A stretch of 64,000 nt of DNA from Pseudovirgaria hyperparasitica (GCF_010093815.1 NW_022985556.1:1358805-1422804), one strand, 5' to 3'. Numbered from the stretch's first letter, positions 33,602-45,714 are shown. Notes: generated by a model from the sequence alone, not told the origin. Made by a program: numbers and translations.

Positions 33602-34567
33602 CCTGTGCTCGGATATGAGAAAACTAAGGGCCACTCTATACGAATGATTGTAAAATGAAGCCTTGGTCACGAATAGCGGTCAGTTGGATGTCTTTATGTA
33701 TATGAGCGCAGAGATGCGTCTGTTGAGTCACGGTGTTGCTCTTGATATACGAGTGTTCAGCCGAATGTCACCATTTCCAGTGTCTGCCTCAATGCAACCC
33801 AGGCGGGGCTGAGTAGCCTTGCAACTTGTGGGGGCCTTTTGCGTTCGCGGGCATTTGATAGTTTGGAGTCAGCCTGGATTTCAGGGACTGACTCACTGTG
33901 GTTTACCTGCAAATGACAATATAGATGTGACTCAAGGGGGTGATGAAGATTGACTCCGTTCAACCAACATGGCCTTTCGTTATCGATAAGAGGACATGGT
34001 CACGTGGTGATCCCAGACATCTCACGCACGGATGCTTCGATGACTTCTTCAGGTGGACTGATCGATCGCAGATTCTCCTCGTCTAAGTACGGTCATGACA
34101 GTCAAACCACAGCATTCCTTTACTCGTTCGAATCGGTCAGTATAAGTAGGGCCATGGTGACACCTTTAGCACACCAGCCAGTTGGCAAACTCAAGGCCTT
34201 GGCCGTACCAACTCATCTCCGAGCCAAGTTACCAAACTACGCTCTATTCTCGTGTAGAACTCCCAAAGGTCGCGGATAGATCGGACAACATCGCATAGCC
34301 AAGCTCTTCAAGCCTGCAATGAGCCTGAATGAGGACCTATAATACATTCCGTCTGGATGGATCACGTGCCATTGTCAGCCTCGCCGCGCGGCGACGAGCG
34401 GCACCGCGTCCAGGCCGATCCATCTCACGTTCAGTGTGGGCCGGGGGCGAAGAACAAAACGTCTTCATCGCCATCTCATCAAGCCTTGTCATGGTTTTGA
34501 AAAGTCTCTGATATGACCGAGAGAGCGTCACAAAGCTCTGTGTCCATATTCCTAGGCAATATCCATA
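33602..34567. other. divergent promoter region
   Basis: This stretch of 966 bases lies between the GNAT gene (minus) and the LCCL gene (plus). A 109-codon ATG frame at 33950-34279 (plus) has no recognisable features. I see nothing else. Confidence 0.45.
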
Positions 34568-36599
34568 ATGGCGTCCCATGCCTCGAGCTCCACGAGAGCC
34601 AATGACTCGCGCGATGATATAGAAGCGTCAGCTTCATCTCGCAGCACCGATTCGAAGGCATATCCGATGATCAAGATCGAAACCACCGACGGCCCTATTC
34701 GATCCAGCCCTACGGATAATAGTTCCCAGGGATCCTCGTCGACAGACTCCGGCACCCGGACTCGGTCCGATTTCGAGAGACTACCGCTCTTTGCGCAAAA
34801 AGCTACGAGACGGGCGCAACAAGTCTCGCAACCCGTGACCGGACCTCTTGGAAAGGCCTGGAGATGGATTCAAGGTCCGGCGGATGCGCGTCGATACCGC
34901 ATGGAGAAGGGTTTTCTAGGGAAAATACAGTTTTATCCAATCGCGGTGCGCAATCGTTTACTTCCCGGACGACGTCCGAAAATACTTGCGCTTCTAGCCT
35001 ACTACATCCTATGGATGTCTCTCTTCGTTCATATTTTACGCCAGGCATATACCGTAAGAAGTGTTGGAAGATTTGGCACACCAACCACCTTGAGTTGCAC
35101 AAGTCGATTATGGTAATGAGTTTCCAGTCTTTGAGCGTCTGCATACTTACATCTACAGGGGTGACGGACTCACGTGTGGTATCAACGGCGAGACTTGCCG
35201 GCCATTCGAAAACAATACGTGGCTGTTCCGCTGCCCTGCTGGCTGTCTTGACACCATGGTATTGAATCCTTATACAATAGGTGACCAAGAAATCAACTAC
35301 CGCTCACTCGTCGTCGGTGGCGCTACCGCCGACGAAGAAGCGTTCAACTATCGAGCAGACTCTTTCATCTGCGGCGCTGCCATTCATGCTGGCGTCATCA
35401 CGGATGGTAGTGGTGGTCTCGGGCTCATCTCCATGATTGGAGAGAAGACGTCTTACCCAGACACCACTAGTAATGGGATCTCGAGTGTGGGCTTCAATGG
35501 AAGCTTTCCTTCTACGTTCACATTCGATCGAGACCCGGTACTGGCTGACTACCAAGACGGGTATGATGATCCTCAATGGCGCCTCCTGGGTGTGTCTGTA
35601 ACTTTTACCGCAATCCTTTCGTTGTTCACCACATCAGCACCTGTATTCTTCGCATCTGTATTCTGCGCCGGATTTTTCCAGGTCGGTTTGGCATCCAACC
35701 CACCCGAGGCTATCGACTTTAACACCTTGGTCTCCATTGCGTTCAGCAGATTCCTACCAGCTGCTTTTATGATGGCCATCATGTATCGAATCAGTATTAA
35801 GAAGTCCTTGATTGGGCTTGAAGCCCAGATTGAGAAGACTGTCCTCTGGATCGGAGGCTTCTGGGTAGGGTCCCTTGCTCACTACACTACGGAGAAAATA
35901 CCTATCCAGCGACTCACGCCTCACGACCTGAACCAGCAACCTGGTGCTATTGCCGCATTGGTTATCATCATCATTGTCTTGGTCGCCATAGTCTTGCTCC
36001 AAGCATGGAATTTCCGACTTGAAGGTCGCCTACCGCGCTATCTAGCATTGTACATTACTCTCGGTGTAACCATACTGTTACTACTCGCGATACCGGGTCT
36101 AAATCTCCGCATCCATCACTATATTCTAGCTCTACTACTCCTTCCAGGCACAGCAATGCAGACACGGCCAAGTCTACTCTTCCAGGGGTTTCTTGTTGGC
36201 TTATTTATAGACGGCGCAGCGCGTTGGGGCTACGCCAGCATCCTCGAGACCTCCGCCGCTCTCCGAGGCGATGCTCAGTTGGGCAGTCTCCTACCTGCAA
36301 TCGCCACGCCACTCGTGAACGGTAGCAATATCACCTTCACGTGGGACAGGCCGACACGCGGATATGACGGCGTGAGTGTCTACGTGAACGACGTTGAGCG
36401 GTTCAGGGGATTCCAGGACGACAACATGGATTCATTCAGCTGGACGCGCCATGTTGAGGGACTGCCTGAGTACTTTAGATTTGCATTCATCGCGTTTGGC
36501 AAGATACAGGGTGTTGCCGTGGCGGATTATACGAAGGCGGGGATCTGGCATCCGGATGGGAGTTGGACGCAAATGGCCGCGGGCGCGAGTCGGGCATGA
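34568..36599 (+). CDS. LCCL-domain multispanning membrane protein
   Basis: Two exons (34568-35112 and 35159-36599) with a 46-nt intron (gtaatg donor, ctacag acceptor) give 661 residues. Residues 1-140 are a Ser-rich cytosolic tail. A first membrane segment (ILALLAYYILWMSLFVHIL) precedes the LCCL domain, which spans the splice: SCTSRLWGDGLTCGINGETC, FRCPAGC, NYRSLVVGG, DSFICGAAIHAGV. About seven further membrane segments follow (among them LLGVSVTFTAILSLF, ALVIIIIVLVAIVLLQAW, YLALYITLGVTILLLL), then a C-terminal soluble beta-rich part (VNGSNITFTWDRPTRGYDGV). LCCL domains are Cys-rich extracellular or lumenal modules. This multispanning type is widespread in filamentous ascomycetes and has no known function. 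The fold call is good; the role is unknown. Confidence 0.85.
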
Positions 36600-37022
36600 G
36601 AGCGTTGGGTTGCATACTGGATAGAACTGCATGATAGAAATGTTTAGACCATGGCTATGTCTCAGATTGCCATCAAGACATGACAGAAGCCCGCTTTAGC
36701 ATTCTGATTAACTCCAGCCTCAAGGAAAAGGCTCTAATATGCTAGTTCATGGTTCTACGGTTCCCACGAAGCACGCTAGATTCTGATATGAGCATCCATG
36801 AGGAATATAACTATGTAGACTTCAACATAGCAATTATTTGAAAGATCCAAGAAATAAGTCTATTCCACTATCAGATAAATACTAACACGTGATACCGCGT
36901 ACCGCGTTACGCACCAGTCGCGTAATCGTCATCCCGACCGAAGCACACGATCTCTCTCCGCCACGACGACTCACTCCTACGACCCACCTTCTACCACCGG
37001 CCAGAACCACAACCCCCCAACG
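36600..37022. other. spacer between LCCL and WLM genes
   Basis: These 423 bases hold the LCCL gene's 3' region (AT-rich, about 36700-36880) and the WLM gene's promoter. No gene seen. Confidence 0.5.
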
Positions 37023-38414
37023 ATGCCGCTCGGCTTCGAGCGTCTCAACGAACGCACCACCCGCCCCAACCCACTCATAAACTTCATAAAGCCACTGCCC
37101 GGCCCATCCTCCACAACCGCACACTCCATCCTCTCGCGCATCGCGGCGCAATGCGTGCCCGTCATGCGAACGCACCACATCGCCGTCATGGCCCTCGAGG
37201 AATACCCCCCTAATCCCGAATTCGTGGGGCGCAACTTCAACGCCGGGGAGGTCATACAGCTGGTTCTGAAGGACAGGGCTGGGCGGTGGCTGCCGTTCAG
37301 ACATGTGCAGATGGTCATGATGCATGAGCTGGCGCATTGCAAGGAGATGAATCATAGCAAGGCGTTCTGGAAGGTGCGCGATGCGTATGCGGGCGAGATG
37401 AGGGCGCTGTGGGAGAGGAGGTATACCGGGGAGGGACTGTGGGGTGTGGGCAGGGATTTGAATGGGGAGGTGAGCGAGAGGGATGGCGGGGTGGAGTTGG
37501 ATGTGCCGGAGAACTTGTGTGGGGGTACGTTCAGGACGAGGCGGAGGAAGAGAAGGAGAGGTGGGAAGGGGGGTGGGAAGGAGGGCGAGTTGACCTATGC
37601 GGAGAAGAAGCAGAGGAGGATACTAAGGAAGTTTGGCGCTGGTGGGGTGGCCCTAGGCGCGGACGATATTAAGAAAGAGGAGCTTCAAGGTGGGAAGATG
37701 GTCAAGGGGAAACCGAGAGTTGCGGGCAGTGCGAGGGGACGAGAGCTTAGGGCTGCGGCTGCGTTGGCGAGATTCGACCAGGTCAAGAAAGAAGAAGTCC
37801 ATGTCAAAAAGGAGGAGTCCGAGACAGAATCCGACTCAGACTACGGTGATGTCGAAGAAATGGAGGATACGGCTCTTGACCTGGACGGCAAGCAGATGAC
37901 GGATTCCAACGGCCACGGCATGGTGAAGATCTGCGAAGACGAAGACGAGCAAGACGACAACGCGAAAAGAGAAATGGCTGAACTGTATGCTGCCAACGGT
38001 CAACTTGCCATGAGAAAGCGACAAAACCAAGCTCCAAACTCACCCAGTAATCAAGCTCAGCCTAAAAGCAGACCAGCAGCAACAAAAGCCACCAAGAAGC
38101 CCCCTGAATCGAAGCCAAAGTCTGAACCTCGAACCGAAACACGAAAACCTACTGTACCCACCAAATCCAAGCCTTCAAAACCAAACACCACCGCGAACCC
38201 TGAGCCCACCCATCGATCTACACGCGAATGCCCAACCTGCTCCCTCCTCAACGACCCCGGCTCCCTGACATGTCTAGCGTGCGCCAACGTCCTCGACACA
38301 AGACTCCTCCCCATCCACTGGCGCTGTCAATCCCTACAGTGCCGCGGCGGCGCATACATCAACTCCGGGGATACCGGCATGTGCGGTATCTGCGGAGCTG
38401 CAAAACCTCCTTGA
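37023..38414 (+). CDS. WSS1: WLM-domain metalloprotease, Wss1/SPRTN-like
   Basis: A single frame of 463 residues without introns. The WLM domain covers about residues 1-170: VGRNFNAGEVIQLVL, then HELAHCKEMNH at 101-111, the HExxHxxxxxH zinc site with catalytic Glu102. A basic stretch (RTRRRKRRRGGKGG) follows, suited to DNA binding. The middle is disordered and acidic, with three sumoylation-type motifs (IKKE 216-219, VKKE 254-257 and 261-264). At the end is a RanBP2-type zinc finger (C403, C406, C417, C420) and a second Cys-rich finger near the C-terminus (WRCQSLQC, MCGICG). Wss1 digests DNA-protein crosslinks in a SUMO- and Cdc48-linked pathway. The domain call is firm; the tail order differs from yeast Wss1, so substrates may too. 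Confidence 0.9.
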   Translation: MPLGFERLNERTTRPNPLINFIKPLPGPSSTTAHSILSRIAAQCVPVMRTHHIAVMALEEYPPNPEFVGRNFNAGEVIQLVLKDRAGRWLPFRHVQMVMMHELAHCKEMNHSKAFWKVRDAYAGEMRALWERRYTGEGLWGVGRDLNGEVSERDGGVELDVPENLCGGTFRTRRRKRRRGGKGGGKEGELTYAEKKQRRILRKFGAGGVALGADDIKKEELQGGKMVKGKPRVAGSARGRELRAAAALARFDQVKKEEVHVKKEESETESDSDYGDVEEMEDTALDLDGKQMTDSNGHGMVKICEDEDEQDDNAKREMAELYAANGQLAMRKRQNQAPNSPSNQAQPKSRPAATKATKKPPESKPKSEPRTETRKPTVPTKSKPSKPNTTANPEPTHRSTRECPTCSLLNDPGSLTCLACANVLDTRLLPIHWRCQSLQCRGGAYINSGDTGMCGICGAAKPP

Positions 38415-39562
38415 ACGCCATCTCGGTTGTACTAGTGGACCTGCCACATCAATTACCATAACTCTCATCATATGTCTTGGTATTCAACATCCGCAGAAGA
38501 TGTTCGAGACGTCGTAACTCGTACGCATGGATTCGCACCATTTATGTGTGCGTACGAGGATATCCGTCAAGTAAACTCCTCATTACGAGTACCACTGTGT
38601 CCGAAGCTTGCTTGCTGCTCTTAGTAGTATAAGCCGACTGTCGGGCCAACTCCAGTCCATCCAACTATACCAATGGCTGTAAGCAGTCTCAGCGCCCAAT
38701 GCATGTGTTGGCATATAAGGCACCGTCATTCGCGCAAGCAAGGGATGTTTTTGTGGTAGATAAGTACATGTAGTATCGGTCCTCCTGAGAGATATACATA
38801 TATCCATACATATACACATAAATATAATGATTTTACCACATCCATCCTCGAACGCACATCTTCCTAAGGTGAGACAATCATACTTTGCCACATGCAGAAC
38901 GAACCAGGACTCGCAGTCATCTGTGACTGTCTTCTATCATTACAGAATATATATACCCGACTGCTTATAATAGGTAATCGTTTGACGTTCTGTTCCAAGT
39001 CAAGATGGCGGGAGGGAAGGTCCGAATCGAGTTCGAAACAAGTGCGTTTGTAATACTATATCAACGCCATTGCTGTTAATACAACTGTGATTTGGAGTTT
39101 GAAAAGGGGGCTTTGTGGGCTCAATGGGGGTCTTTGTTTTGGGCAATAAGTTGGACGCATGCGTGGATGAAATGCGTTACAGAGCGTTTTAACAAGTCGG
39201 AGGTTGTTCGCCTTGACATTCTTCGACTGACACATTAAGAAATGCGAGGCCCATTATGTAAGCCTTTGCCTGGAATCTCCTTTGCCTTTGTTGGTCATCA
39301 TCCCCCAGCGCGTGCATAAAATCAATTCATATGTACAATTCCTCACCTCGATCCTATCACCACGTCCAAATATCAACAACGCCACGCTCAACACAGAATC
39401 CACGCCAGGTCGAGCCCGAAACAAAACGAAAATAAAAGAAAGAAAAAAGGGTTCGAGAGACATTCTTAGAGAAAGATATACTGCAAGAACACGGCAAAGT
39501 AGCCAGTACGTCAACAATCAGCAAGCCACCACGAAGTCATCAACTCGGGGAGACTGCTTGTT
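38415..39562. other. spacer between converging genes
   Basis: Here the WLM gene (plus) and the coiled-coil gene (minus) converge. The region contains an AT-rich part with TATACATA-like runs (about 38795-38830). Short frames at 38583-38891 (minus) and 39282-39854 (plus) are not protein-like, and the latter overlaps the next gene. Confidence 0.45.
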
Positions 39563-42500
39563 TCAAGCTTCACTCCGGGTACGACTGTGGCCCTTGATCC
39601 CATCCCCGCGCCAAAAGCCGGGGCTCCTCTTCCCTTCCTCGACGCTTCCGCCGAGATCCTTCTTACTCCTCTTGAGCCGGAGGACGCGGCCCATGGGGCT
39701 TCCATCGCTGCGTTCGCTGGCGTCGGTGCGGCCCTCGGCGCGCGCGAGGACGTTTGCGCGCACGGCTGCCTTGCGGGATTTCCACATCTCGCGTTCCCTT
39801 TCGGTGTCGTGGGCTGCAGATGTAGTATCTGGCGACGTGATAGTCGCGTCCTGAGAAGCGGGAATCGCCGAGTTGCCTGCGAGCTCGGGGAGGCTGGGCC
39901 GCGGGACGGACTCGTTGCTTGAAGAGCGCTCCGTCTTTTCGGGTGAGGCGTCCGATTCTCGACCTGTGCCGTTGGGTGGCGTTCTGGGATACGCGGTAAC
40001 GACGCTCTCGCTCATAGTTCGCCGGCTCTTGCGCATCTTCAGACTGACCTCGCGGATAGGGGTTAGGCTCTGCATGGGGCTGTTGCCGATACGCGGTACG
40101 CTTCTTGGTGAAGGGGATGGTGGCGGGCCAGAATATGGGTGTGATGTTATTCCCAGTCCTCGAGGGTTCTTGGGACTGTCCTCACTGGGGGATGTGAGGG
40201 GTGGCGGCTTGGGGAGTTTCTTGTGTATGCTAAAGCTGGAGCGTGAGCCTAGTTTCGGAACCTGACCGGAGCCTTGGGGTGCGGACGCTGCGCGCTCTGT
40301 TCTACCCATGCTGATGCTTGAGAGAGGCGTGCTCATCGCTGTGCTTGGAGTTCCGGGTGGAAATTGGGGCGTGCGGGGCGAGTAACCGGGACCGGTGGAC
40401 GCGCTGGATACGGAGCTCTGAGGTGTGTCTCGCGAGGGCGAAGGGTGCGTCTGCTTATGCTGTTGAAGTTGGAGTAACATGGTGTCGCGCTTCTGAATAC
40501 GAGCCGCGAGCTTTTTCGCTTCACGCTCGTAATCGCGCACGACAACGCGGTAGGCGACAATGTCACGGACGTGGTAGTCGTTCTCCTTCTCAAGGATACG
40601 CAACTGCGTTTGAGGATCTTGGGAGTCTTCGCTCAATCCCAAGAGGCGTGCGGCTTTAGATTTGGTTTCTTTCATCTCTTTGCTCAAGAGGCGTTCTTTG
40701 TCGCGTGGGGACAGATCCGTGTTGGCTAGAGGGTATAGCAGCGGGTCAAGATGGCCATCTTCGAGGCACTGCTGACGCTTGCAGGCTTTTCTCTTGATCT
40801 CGGATTTGAGCAAGCGGTAATACTCTTCGGAGTTGAGTTGGATCTTTGCGATCGACTCCTCGTATTTTGAGCATTTTGCCTTGAGTTCGAGATTCTCACG
40901 ACGAACACGGCCATACTCACCCCCCTGAGTACCTTCGCGGACAAGTTTTTCATTCACCTTCATCACTTCTTTAAGCCGCTGCTCGGCGTCGTCGAGCTCT
41001 AGACGGAAGTGCTCATTTTCTTTCTTGAGACGATGTCGGTCAGATTTCGAGGTCGTGAGTTTGGATTGCAGGTCTTCAATCTGACGAACGAATGCTGATA
41101 TTGCGTCCTCCTCAGGTCTTCGTTCATTCGCGGTCTTTAGTTGAGCTGTAAGCTTATTAATCTCTGACTCGGCGCTCTCAAGTTTACGTGCGAAATCCTG
41201 GGATTGAGCATGGACAGCTTCGACACGCAATTCCTTGTCCTGAAAGAGAGTTTTGTGCTTCTGCTGAAGCCTTTTGATTTCGCCCTCATACGTGAATGCA
41301 GCCTCAAGCGCATCGACTTTCTCCATGTTGGCTTCTTCGAGTCGCGCCTCTAGAGCCTGAACCTCATTCCGAAAAGCAGATTCTTGCTTTCTGGCATTCT
41401 CGAGCTGAGTCATGATAGCGATCGTCTGTGAGTTTGCAGTCTCGATCTTCTTTTTCAATCTGGAGTGCTCCCGACGGACACGGTCTTCCTCCTTGGAGCT
41501 ACGGGTTGGTGCCCTGGGAGGTACAGAAGGAACCGAATTCGGAGAGTCTGGCCGGATCTCTCTGAATGTTTGCAAATTTTGAGCATCCTGGGGCTGGTCT
41601 GGCGCATTGGTTAGAGACTTGTCTTTCGGGCGGCAATCGGACTGCTCGGTATCAAGCATAATCATCATATGGGAACTCGGAGCTAGCCAGCGGCTAAGTA
41701 AGCCGATCGACGGCGCAGAAGGATGACTTACCATGATTGAGAGGCTTTGATCTTGATTGCCTCTGTTCCAATCCTTCGATGTACGTCCTTAGGGAGTTCA
41801 TCTCCTTGGCGTGGGATTCGACGAGGCTGCTGACGTGAGCCTCGTGGCTGCCCTTGAGGCTCGAGAATTGGTCGGTAAGCGTCGATATGGTGTGCTTTTG
41901 CGCATCTAGCGTCAGCTTGAGCTGCTCGATTTGCTGGCCATCGGAGTGGATAGAAGAAAGGGAGGTGCGAGTCACGTGACTGGGACCACCATACGAACGG
42001 CTTCGGCTCCCCAGCGCGGCTGGCCTGAGGCTATTCCCAGATGAGCTGCAGCCATTCTTTTCGACATTCAAAGGTGAAGGACGCAAGCTGCTGGAGGACT
42101 CGGAGTCGTTCCCGTCGTTTGTAGATTCGAAGCTGCTATTTGGATTCGTCGGCTGTGAGCATAGTGTGATGCGACTGTCCATGGCAGTATTGATTGCACT
42201 TAAACCGCGAGTGAGTCTGCTCTTCCGAAGCTCGGGCATGGGAGGAAAGAAGGAATCCATAGGGGTAGTTCTTGGAGGAGCAGTGCGGACTGTGGCAGAG
42301 CTGGCTTGATAAGTTAGACGCCTCCGACGACGTTCGTCATCTGTCGCAGAAGCGGACCGGGGCTCCTGGGGAAAGCCACGATTCTTCAGAAGGATCGAGC
42401 CAGGTAGTTCGGGAACCAGGTGTTCTGGAGTCGACGGCGCAGTCTTAGAGCGTGGGTGTTGTGGTCTTGGCGGCAGTGGCTTATGGTGAGTAGCAAGTAG

Positions 42501-43282
42501 AGGCGACTTCAGCATACCATTGACTACAGCAAGTAGATTGGAGGCGGAGCTGACAGAATGTAGGGCAGCATCGTGTAAGTCGGAAGCCGTGTAAATATTG
42601 TGAGTCGAGACGGACAAGTCGAGGGGTTTTGGACGGTTATGGGGGGCCGCGGATTTCTGGTATGACAGTAGTGGTCAGCGAATGAGAAGACAACAACACA
42701 CTCGGAACAGCAGAGGTGTTGAACGGTGACGGTAGTCGACAGGTGGGAGGGAAGACATTCAAGGGTGCCGTCAGCCAAAGCCGCAACTGCAGCTCCACGT
42801 AGCCTCTCTCGGTCGCCTGTGTCCGGTGCCCTCTTAGCCGTGCTAGACATGGTCAGGCCGGCTCCTTCCAACAAAGCCAACAAGTTACAAGGGCTCCAGA
42901 CCAACAGCTGGCGGGTATAGAGGCATGGGTTGTTGTTATGAACTTGTTGCGAAGAAAGTTGGAATGTTGTACTATGGGTGTGATGTATCGCCGATTCCAA
43001 CGGAGCATTTTTATGGGACTACGGGGACAGACTTACCCGGAAATGGTCGTTTGCGTAGCCGTAAGTGTGGCTGTAGCCGAATCCGGACATGGCCGCGTGT
43101 CCAGAGTGAAATGCTGCGCCCGCTCCGGCTCCGGCCGCAGCTACAGCTGGTGAAGTGGCCGAACAAGATGTGTCGGGCCACTCGCACTCGGTGTCGATAG
43201 CCACCAACCCGCCCATGGGAGGCGTCCCAGGCCATGATGTCTTCGACTCGGCCTTGGAGCGCGAGAAGAACTTGGACGCCAT
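39563..43282 (-). CDS. long coiled-coil protein of unknown function
   Basis: Three exons (43282-43037, 42656-41732, 41682-39563) give 1096 residues. Introns are 380 and 49 nt; the first is unusually long for this window and could hide another exon. The ATG at 43282 opens MASKFFSRSKAESKTSWPGT and an Ala/Gly-rich leader. Exon 2 encodes a disordered Ser/Pro-rich region ending in a short coiled coil (QIEQLKLTLDAQKHTISTLT). Exon 3 has a long charged coiled coil (about residues 430-720) and then a Ser/Pro-rich tail with many SP and TP sites. I recognise no catalytic domain. The layout (disordered head, coiled coil, phospho-rich tail) fits a cytoskeletal, polarity or septum scaffold, but that is inference. 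The second acceptor (ctggctag) was chosen for phase. Confidence 0.78.
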
Positions 43283-44535
43283 GACAATTGCAAGCCTTTG
43301 CACGGGCGCATGCTCAATTGTGTGTGAGAATAGTTGTCTGCTTGTCTATCCTCGCGTGGTCGGGACGACCTGGACAGTAGGGGGTTTACAGCTTGTGGTT
43401 AGGAGACTGCTGCGATTCATGCAGAAAGAGGTATTATTCGTATATGGACTACTGGCAGACTGTGCTGCACTGAGCAAAATAGATTGAAGATATGCGCGTC
43501 GGAAACCGAGCAGACAAAACCAGGGCTATGGTGCAGCTTTTGAACATTATAAATGTGATATACCAGTCCAGGCGCATTACGAGACCTGCCTGTTGTCCTC
43601 TCCACTACCTGCTAATTAGTCGGAACTGTAGGCGCCTGGAGTGCTGGACTGATCAGTGAAGCAAACAATCAAATCCAGGTACCCCCAAATATCATGCCAC
43701 TGACAGTCAGCGATCTTGGGTCCAGATAATTACATGAGGGTTCCGTTGCGGAGCGGCGCAGGCTTAGAGGAGGAGAAAGGCATGGTGCAGCCACATCCGT
43801 GGGGCCGGAATGAATGAATCCTTCGAGTACATGCATATCGATCGCCGGGGCACACTTCGTTTGGCTGATAGACGACGAGCAATGTCTTGGATCTCAAACG
43901 TGGCCCCACGAGCTTCTCCCAGGCTGAGAGTAGTCTTGACTCCACTGACAGGAGAGAGCATTGCGCAGCCAGTGGATAGACGCCGCAGCCTGACACTTTT
44001 CCTGTCCAGCATTATACCTCCTGGTCGTCGCTTGGAAGCTGTCGCAGATGCTGCAACCAAGCGCCGACCGTACGTGTCCAGCCCTACGCATTCTTCGACA
44101 ATTGAATCTAGTAGCTCAGGGGCAGCGTATATTCAGACTATTGACTGCAGGCTGAAATCTATCGCGCCTGTGGCCGATGTGTAAGTGATGAAGGATGTAT
44201 TTGATACGATCCGTCGAAAAGACTTCGTACCTGAGCCTCAACAATGGCGCTTTACCCGAACAGGCAACCCTATCTTGCGGCAAACACCAGAAAATCACCT
44301 CCACCAACCTTACACCTTGTCCACACTCCACTACTCCTAATAACCACCTGATCTCCTTGCCACCACTCAATCAGGCTACCTTTCATAACCCTTGTGTTTG
44401 CTAGTACACCCCGAACGACGTCGCATTCATGTTGCAAACGACCTGAGACACCCTCACACTCTCTTAGTAATTACTCAGCTTGCTACTTGGTCCTGTAGCA
44501 TAAACATCCTCTCATCCACCAACGCCCCATCACAC
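43283..44535. other. divergent spacer with one doubtful ORF
   Basis: This stretch lies between the coiled-coil gene (minus) and the FHA gene (plus). Besides the doubtful frame at 43810-44184 there are pyrimidine-rich leader stretches (about 44270-44530). Nothing else is supported. Confidence 0.45.
43810..44184 (+). CDS. doubtful 124-codon ORF ending at a splice-donor-like site
   Basis: An ATG frame encodes a basic, Ser/Arg-rich protein with no domain I recognise. Its last sense codons overlap a perfect donor (GATGT|GTAAGT), so it may be a first exon whose second exon I could not find. Competing minus-strand frames exist at 43764-44060 and 43730-43996. It could equally be chance. Confidence 0.2.
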   Translation: MNESFEYMHIDRRGTLRLADRRRAMSWISNVAPRASPRLRVVLTPLTGESIAQPVDRRRSLTLFLSSIIPPGRRLEAVADAATKRRPYVSSPTHSSTIESSSSGAAYIQTIDCRLKSIAPVADV

Positions 44536-45714
44536 ATGACGTCTCACATACATCCAGATCGCCTCTCGCGCCTTCCTCCTGATGATTCAGGCAGTCATCG
44601 TCGCATAGCCTATGATAAACCACAGTCGCCTCGCCGTCACACGGGTCGTGTAATCCGCCATTCTGCTTCGCCACACCACACAAGACACTCCCCGTCTGAT
44701 GACGATCGTGCCGGACGTAAGCGTCCCAGGAGTAATAGCAGGAGTCCAGGCCGTTTGCCTACAAAGCGTGGCCGGGAAAACTCTCGCCATGAGCGCCACC
44801 GTCGCGATCCTTCCTTGGAGAGCAAACCCCGAGTTCCCGCAGGAACGAGGAACCGCGATAAGTACCGCAGGAGCCGAGATTCGCGGGAACGCGAACGGTC
44901 AGAATCAAGAGATAGGAAGATTACAAGACCACGGTCGCGCTCAAGAGATAGACAACCACGCGGCACCTCGCCGTCGCCAAACAGAAGCTCGAAGCGTCCT
45001 CGCAGCACGTCACCAGACCGTCACCGTCACCGTCGACGACGCTCACGTTCACGATCACGCTCAAGAGACAGATACCGCCATCGCTCACGCAAGCACTCGT
45101 CTTCACTCTCTCCATCTCGCCGACACAGACACTCTCCGTCCCGCAAGCTCTCTCCTGCTCGCTCACCGGTCCGTCGCAGCGGCCCCCTCGCAAGCCAGAA
45201 CGCCGCCTTCAACGCCGAACTCGACCCGTCCGCCCCTCCGCCCGTCGAGAAACAAAAGCCCAACTTTGCCAATACCGGCCTCCTCGCTAAAGAAGCAAAC
45301 AAAGTCACCGGCACAAACATCTCGCTCAAATACCACGAACCGCCTGAAGCACGCAAGCCCCCTGCTAGCGCTCCATGGTCCCTCGTCATTTTCAAAGACT
45401 CTGCCTGCATCGGTACAACAGAGCTTAATGCGCGAAGCTGCTGGCTCATAGGACGCGAGGCCAAGGTGGCGGATATACTTGTCGAGCACCCGAGTTGTAG
45501 TGGGCAGCATGCAGCGATTCAATTTCGTTACAGAGAGAAAGCAGGGGGAAAGGGCCGGGTGAAGCCGTACGTGATTGATCTTGAGAGTCGTAATGGCACG
45601 AGTGTGGATGGTGAGAAGGTTGAGGGGGGCCGATATATGGAGCTGAGGAGTGGGGACGTCATTCGGTTCGGCGAGAGTTCAAGGGAGTATGTGCTTATGT
45701 GTGCGAAGACTTAG
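44536..45714 (+). CDS. PML1: FHA-domain RS-rich protein, SNIP1/Pml1-like
   Basis: A single frame of 392 residues from the first in-frame ATG at 44536; the upstream open frame lacks another ATG. Residues 1-220 are Arg/Ser/Asp-rich with many RS, SP and RD dipeptides, as in splicing factors. The FHA domain (about 265-390) shows KYHEPPEARKPPASAPWSL, CWLIGREAKVADILVEHPSC, SGQHAAIQFR, VIDLESRNGTSVDGEKV and YMELRSGDVIRFGESSREYV. The key phosphopeptide-binding residues GR, S/H and NG are in place. The nearest relatives are yeast Pml1, a subunit of the RES complex of the activated spliceosome that aids pre-mRNA retention, human SNIP1 and plant DAWDLE. Yeast Pml1 lacks such a long RS arm, so this one is closer to SNIP1. 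Firm family call. Confidence 0.9.
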   Translation: MTSHIHPDRLSRLPPDDSGSHRRIAYDKPQSPRRHTGRVIRHSASPHHTRHSPSDDDRAGRKRPRSNSRSPGRLPTKRGRENSRHERHRRDPSLESKPRVPAGTRNRDKYRRSRDSRERERSESRDRKITRPRSRSRDRQPRGTSPSPNRSSKRPRSTSPDRHRHRRRRSRSRSRSRDRYRHRSRKHSSSLSPSRRHRHSPSRKLSPARSPVRRSGPLASQNAAFNAELDPSAPPPVEKQKPNFANTGLLAKEANKVTGTNISLKYHEPPEARKPPASAPWSLVIFKDSACIGTTELNARSCWLIGREAKVADILVEHPSCSGQHAAIQFRYREKAGGKGRVKPYVIDLESRNGTSVDGEKVEGGRYMELRSGDVIRFGESSREYVLMCAKT

